Assembly (NCBI GenBank): GCA_025766275.1 | Contig: JAFKAC010000002.1 | Span: forward strand, 3,348,001-3,412,000 | From: Lactarius indigo | Taxonomy: Eukaryota; Basidiomycota; Agaricomycetes; Russulales; Russulaceae | Reading direction: 5' to 3' | DNA length: 64,000 bases | Shown: positions 60,363-64,000 of the stretch, in pieces | Layout: each line of letters starts with the position of its first letter | Numbering within the stretch: the stretch's first letter is position 1 | The notes under the pieces: model-generated | What the model saw: the letters and a program-made list of their open reading frames with translations, nothing else | The model's database searches: none | Told to the model about the DNA's origin: nothing | Program-made: the position numbers and the translations under genes

Positions 60363-62353
60363 TTACACACGCTTGCTGAAACACACATCGGATTTCTCTT
60401 CCACAGACCCATACCCGTCCCTCTCGCCTATCCTACTCAGCCCGAACCCTCTAACGATCGCGTCCTCCACAACAAAGTCGGCAGTGGCATGGAAGGACCA
60501 GTGCGCGAAAGGCGTCGTGTTCCTCCCGTACCCCGTCGGATAGAGCGAGCCAAAGTCGACGAGATACCGTCCGGTGGTGTTGGTAGGTTTGAACCGAGCG
60601 TGGCTCGTCCAGACAGATGGCCATGAACCGAACAGTGTGTTTGAGTCACCCGCCGACGATTCATACACGAGACGGAAATCGTCCAGCACTGACCGGCATT
60701 CGCCCGACATGCTCAACGCATCGCACAACGTGAAGGTTCCGTAGCCGACGTCATCGTACGTGCCGGTCAAGTCGAGGAGAGCAAGCTCGTAGGTTGCTGA
60801 CGGATCTTCCTCGCGAGCATGTCGTGGGCCCGACGTCGGGAACAAGGATCGGGTCGAGGCGTGTGCTGACAGGTTAGTAGGCATCGATTCGTCGGTCCAG
60901 CCGGCCAATTTTCTCAGTACGGTGACGGTGATATCATGCAACACAGGTTGCTTTTCGTCGGCGTTTGCAAGCGTAACAACGCCGACACCATCAAGGACGG
61001 GAATAGTGATATCCGCCGACACCCCAGGTGCACCACCGTTATGGTATAGCGACTAGATGCATGCGTTTGGTCTCAAAGAAATACGAACTTAAAAGTTGAC
61101 AAACATACATCCTGTCCAGCAACGGAAAATCTAGCCCATCCCGGCCCGTAGCCAACGATAGTGGCCGACAGCCCTGTTGGATACCCGAAGAGGATATAGT
61201 GAGCAGAGGTAATTGTCTCGAGAGTTCCATGTGGGATGATAGTTGCGTTGGTGTCTAAATCGACCCCGCTATTCAGATATAATTTTACCCAAGACGCCTT
61301 CAAGTTTCACGGTAGTCAGCATTGACACCAATGACCTGAACTCGGACGTGACATACCAATTCTTTGACATTGGATATCAGGCCGCCGGGACCAGCCATCA
61401 GCTCAATCTCGACTCCTTCCATCCATGGGGGGATACGTCGTCCGAAGGAAGTCCAGGTCTCACTCGCTTTACCAGATTGGACAGCTTCATCAATCGAGTA
61501 TGTGGATTGTGTCATTCCTAAGGGCCTGAGAATACGATCTTTGACGAACTCCGTAAATCGTATGCCTGATAATGCTGTGACGACATGTGTGCCAACCATG
61601 TACATCTGCCCAATCGCCTTAGGGCTAACCAAAGGAATATAGATAGACAAGCGGACCTGATTGTTATACGAAAACTTCTCACGGAACTCGTGTGAAGGAC
61701 GTAGATTTCGGAGGTTTCGGGTGATGTTCAATGTACTGTCATTTCGCTTGTAAGCTAAATCATGGCTGAGCTTATTTTAAGCACTCTGAAATTAGGCTGG
61801 TGACTAGTGAAAACGAATGCACCTCGGCATACCGGATACATGGGACAAGATATCGATCAGATTTGCCTTTTCGCTTGCCCATGGATCGGACAGCTCCCAA
61901 TCTCCAGGAAAAATGTCCGCCAATTTCGTCTGCCAGCTCAGAGTAGATAAGCCAGTCGGAAGCGGCGTAGTATTGCGCCCTTGTGCAAACTCTTCGATCA
62001 ATATCCCTAGCGAAGCAGCGACGAAAGCTTTTGAGCAGGAGCCGATGTTGAACAACGTCTGGAAAACAACATGCTTCATGCTTGTAGCATATGCGGGGTA
62101 TTTGACATACGTCTTCAGTCACTCTGGATCCATCCTCGGATTTCTTTCCCCAGGAGCCAAATTCCGAGTAGCCATTTTTACGAACGATTGCCAGTGCCAA
62201 TCCAGGTATCTGATGTGTGTCTACGATCTCTTGGATTATGTCCGTGAGACCGGGTGTCAGAACTGGTTCAAGGACGTCGAAGGTGTGCTGGTTGGCGGTG
62301 GCTTGTGCGATCACGGCGATTGTCGCAATCGCGATAAGATGGTGGAACTTCAT
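60363..62353 (-). CDS. Secreted serine beta-lactamase-like hydrolase, copy E (intact, inverted)
   Basis: This is the only copy whose exons all close in phase. Exon 1 is 62353-62111 (signal MKFHHLIAIATIAVIAQATA) and exon 2 is 62058-61823 with the nucleophile motif GSCSKAFVAASLG. Then come HDLAYKRNDSTLNITRNLRN, YNNQ-MYMVGTHVVTALSG, GPGGLISNVKEL, KLYLNSGVDLDTNATIIPHG and YHNGGAPGVSADITIPVLDG. The C-terminal domain carries LLDLTGTYDDVGYGTFTLCD and ends DVCFSKRV at 60,363. The fold is the class C beta-lactamase/DD-peptidase family (PF00144); with SxxK, YxN and an HxGG third motif it resembles fungal extracellular esterase/peptidase members. The signal peptide puts it outside the cell. Confidence 0.88.
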
Positions 62354-62429
62354 TAGAGCGTGCCAGTGTCTGGGGGCGAAAGTGGGGGCGTTGATTGCAA
62401 GGTGCGACATCTTTCACCAGTGTGGGAGA

Positions 62430-62437
62430 AATATATA
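62430..62437 (-). promoter_or_regulatory. TATA box of copy E
   Basis: TATATATT followed by TCTCCCACAC on the minus strand, 77 bp before the ATG, as in copies B-D. Confidence 0.6.
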
Positions 62438-62659
62438 GGCCAGCGTGCAACTGCAAAAAGAAATCAGTCGTGCTCACTGCTCCCGAACGCACTTTGGGGC
62501 CTGCCCAGCGCCAAGAATCCGGCCACGGGTTGGAGAGTGATATGGGTTATCCCGGGTGGGGAATGATTAATGAGGTCCCAGAGAGCGACAAAAAAATTGC
62601 TACATTTCTCTGAGAACCTCTCGGCCCCAAAAAGAAATACAATAGACAGGGAAAGAGGA

Positions 62660-62685
62660 GAGAAACGACTCTAGAGTCGTTTCTC
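62660..62685. promoter_or_regulatory. Perfect 26-bp palindrome in the copy E promoter
   Basis: The half site gagaaacgactct is followed by its exact reverse complement, about 310 bp upstream of the copy E start. Degenerate versions with one half kept (gtcgtttctctcctc or similar) lie at the same relative place before copies B (about 35,565), C (about 39,825) and D (about 42,405). It could be a binding site for a dimeric regulator. Confidence 0.45.
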
Positions 62686-62769
62686 ACTTTGGCAGGACGC
62701 TTCGTTGGGCCTCCCAGTGAAGAAATTGGCGCCGGACGGTCGGTCCCTTTGCCAGGACCCGCACCAATG

Positions 62770-63262
62770 AGAAAGTATTCTCATATTGCTGGAGCTAGCA
62801 AGCGACGAAGCACATTTCCTATTATACCAAATTAGAGACTGCCCCACGCCCTGAAGACACAGCTACACCTCATGTTCCCCCTCGCCATCTTTACACGACC
62901 TGGGTGATCTGCCTGAAGAAAAATCAAAAGACCTTTCAATGCGCCGTTGACGAAGAACCCAGCCAGCGTCCCAGCACTACTTTGCGTCCAAGGAGGAGAC
63001 CGAGCGGCAGGTCATAGGACTCAATCGCTCGCAATGTGACGGGAATATCGCGCTGGCCACCATTGTAACGCCATCTATGGATAATGCTGAGCCATAAAAT
63101 GGATTACTGTAAGCAAAACGGTTGTCTACAGCAATGATTATGCTGAGCTGAGAGTATGGAAGAGATAGGAGCATACGTTCAACTCCTAACTACCAACCGC
63201 GTACTATCTGAACCACCTGCGGCGCCCTATCTCTACACGTAGTAATCACCTTGTCGTTCACA
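62770..63262. other. Spacer before the Myb/SANT-like gene
   Basis: No gene is seen; it should contain the promoters of the two divergent neighbours. Confidence 0.4.
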
Positions 63263-64000
63263 ATGACATACGTGGGCCCTGCGGAGTGGTCTCGCGACGA
63301 CGAGGCCACACTCGTTCGTACATTGGTCGAAGAAAAGGCCAAAGGCAACTGGAGCGGCAACCTCCCGAAAGCAGCAGCCTGGACCACCTGTCAGCTCGCA
63401 CTGGTCGACAGCGAGAAGAAGTCAGGGGGCGGTGTGAAGACCATCGAGTCGATCAAGGGTAGGTGGCAACGAGTACGTCCCTCTCAAACTACCCAACTGT
63501 GCACTTCTCTCATGTGCCTATTTAGTTCAAACATGAGTTCTATGTCGTCAAGGATCTTCAAGCGGTCTCCGGTTTTAGGTGGAACGACCAAGAAAAGATT
63601 GTCACAGCGCCAGCTGACGTATGGGACGCATACATCAAGGTGAGTAACGCGCTCCCTCCAATAAAAAACCCTCATATATTTCACAGACACACCCACGTGC
63701 AAATAAGTTTCGCAAGAGGCGGTTCCCATTCTATGACACCATAGCGGATCTCGCCGATGACACTGGCACCCGAGAAACAGGAAGGGACGCTGCTCGCCCG
63801 GGCCAGAACGCTTTCCAGCCAGGCCAGACGTTCGCGTTCGAACGCGAACGCCCCCCTTTTCTACCTTCCCATTCCCCTGACTCATGTGATTACAACAGCA
63901 GCGAGGTAAGTACCCCCAGTATTAGCCTTACTATCTCACACAACTATTTCATCCAGGACGACGAGTTGGCCACACCAAGGCCCCTGCCTTCCAACCGCAA
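63263..64000 (+). CDS. Myb/SANT-like DNA-binding domain protein, 3' partial
   Basis: Exons 63263-63472, 63526-63639, 63687-63905 and 63957 to the window end splice in phase. The N-terminus WSRDDEATLVRTLVEEKAKG, then GNLPKAAAWTTCQLAL, then IESIKGRWQR-FKHEFYVVKD and SGFRWNDQEKIVTAPADVWD, DAYIKTHPRANKFRKRRFPF is the Myb/SANT-like (PF12776-type) pattern with spaced tryptophans. It is common in mushroom genomes, where many members derive from or resemble transposon-encoded DNA-binding proteins. After the domain the protein becomes Ser/Pro-rich and runs off the window. Confidence 0.8.

Overview
The window is nuclear DNA of a filamentous basidiomycete, most likely an Agaricomycete. The evidence is dense genes on both strands, many GT-AG introns of about 45-70 nt, and a mix of conserved eukaryotic genes (CDC42, SF3B4, eRF1, RAD18, EMC4, POP7, phosducin-like protein, Dicer) with families typical of mushroom fungi: a C2-NACHT-WD40 NLR, DUF7330-like proteins, a Myb/SANT-like protein and a family of secreted beta-lactamase-fold hydrolases. 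All identifications are from reading translations by eye; no search was run.

Layout. 0-5.5 kb: 3' end of a CIA2/MIP18 gene (+), two DUF7330-like minus-strand genes and a gene-poor stretch. 6.3-10.4 kb: two paralogous multi-pass membrane protein genes (TRIC-like) in inverted orientation around a RAD18 E3 ligase. 10.8-19 kb: senescence-domain protein, EMC4, SF3B4, a very small secreted peptide gene and CDC42. 19.4-27 kb (all minus): a long disordered-plus-WD40 protein, an AhpD-like carboxymuconolactone decarboxylase and a polyamine oxidase-like flavoprotein. 27.7-33.6 kb: a Dicer-like gene diverging from a phosducin-like gene over a promoter of at most about 160 bp. 34.6-44.7 kb: four tandem copies (one a deletion remnant, three frameshifted) of a secreted serine beta-lactamase-like gene. 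A fifth, intact copy lies inverted at 60.4-62.4 kb. 45.3-52 kb: eRF1, then a tandem duplication of about 1.8 kb carrying POP7 3' part, a MIF-family gene and the 5' part of a mitochondrial-looking protein, with one decayed version of each. 52.6-59.7 kb: an F-box-like protein and a large NLR whose WD40 repeats are almost identical. The right edge holds the start of a Myb/SANT-like gene.

The strongest cross-cutting observation is that many genes, including conserved single-copy ones, are broken by single extra bases. Most can be read through by skipping one base: RAD18, EMC4, phosducin-like, POP7, one TRIC-like copy, the NLR WD40 array and several beta-lactamase copies. The bias to insertions in genes that should be conserved points first to residual assembly errors, so gene models here should be read with that in mind. 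The most interesting biology is the NLR with homogenised WD40 repeats, the hydrolase family that was duplicated together with a recognisable promoter module, and the POP7-MIF segmental duplication.
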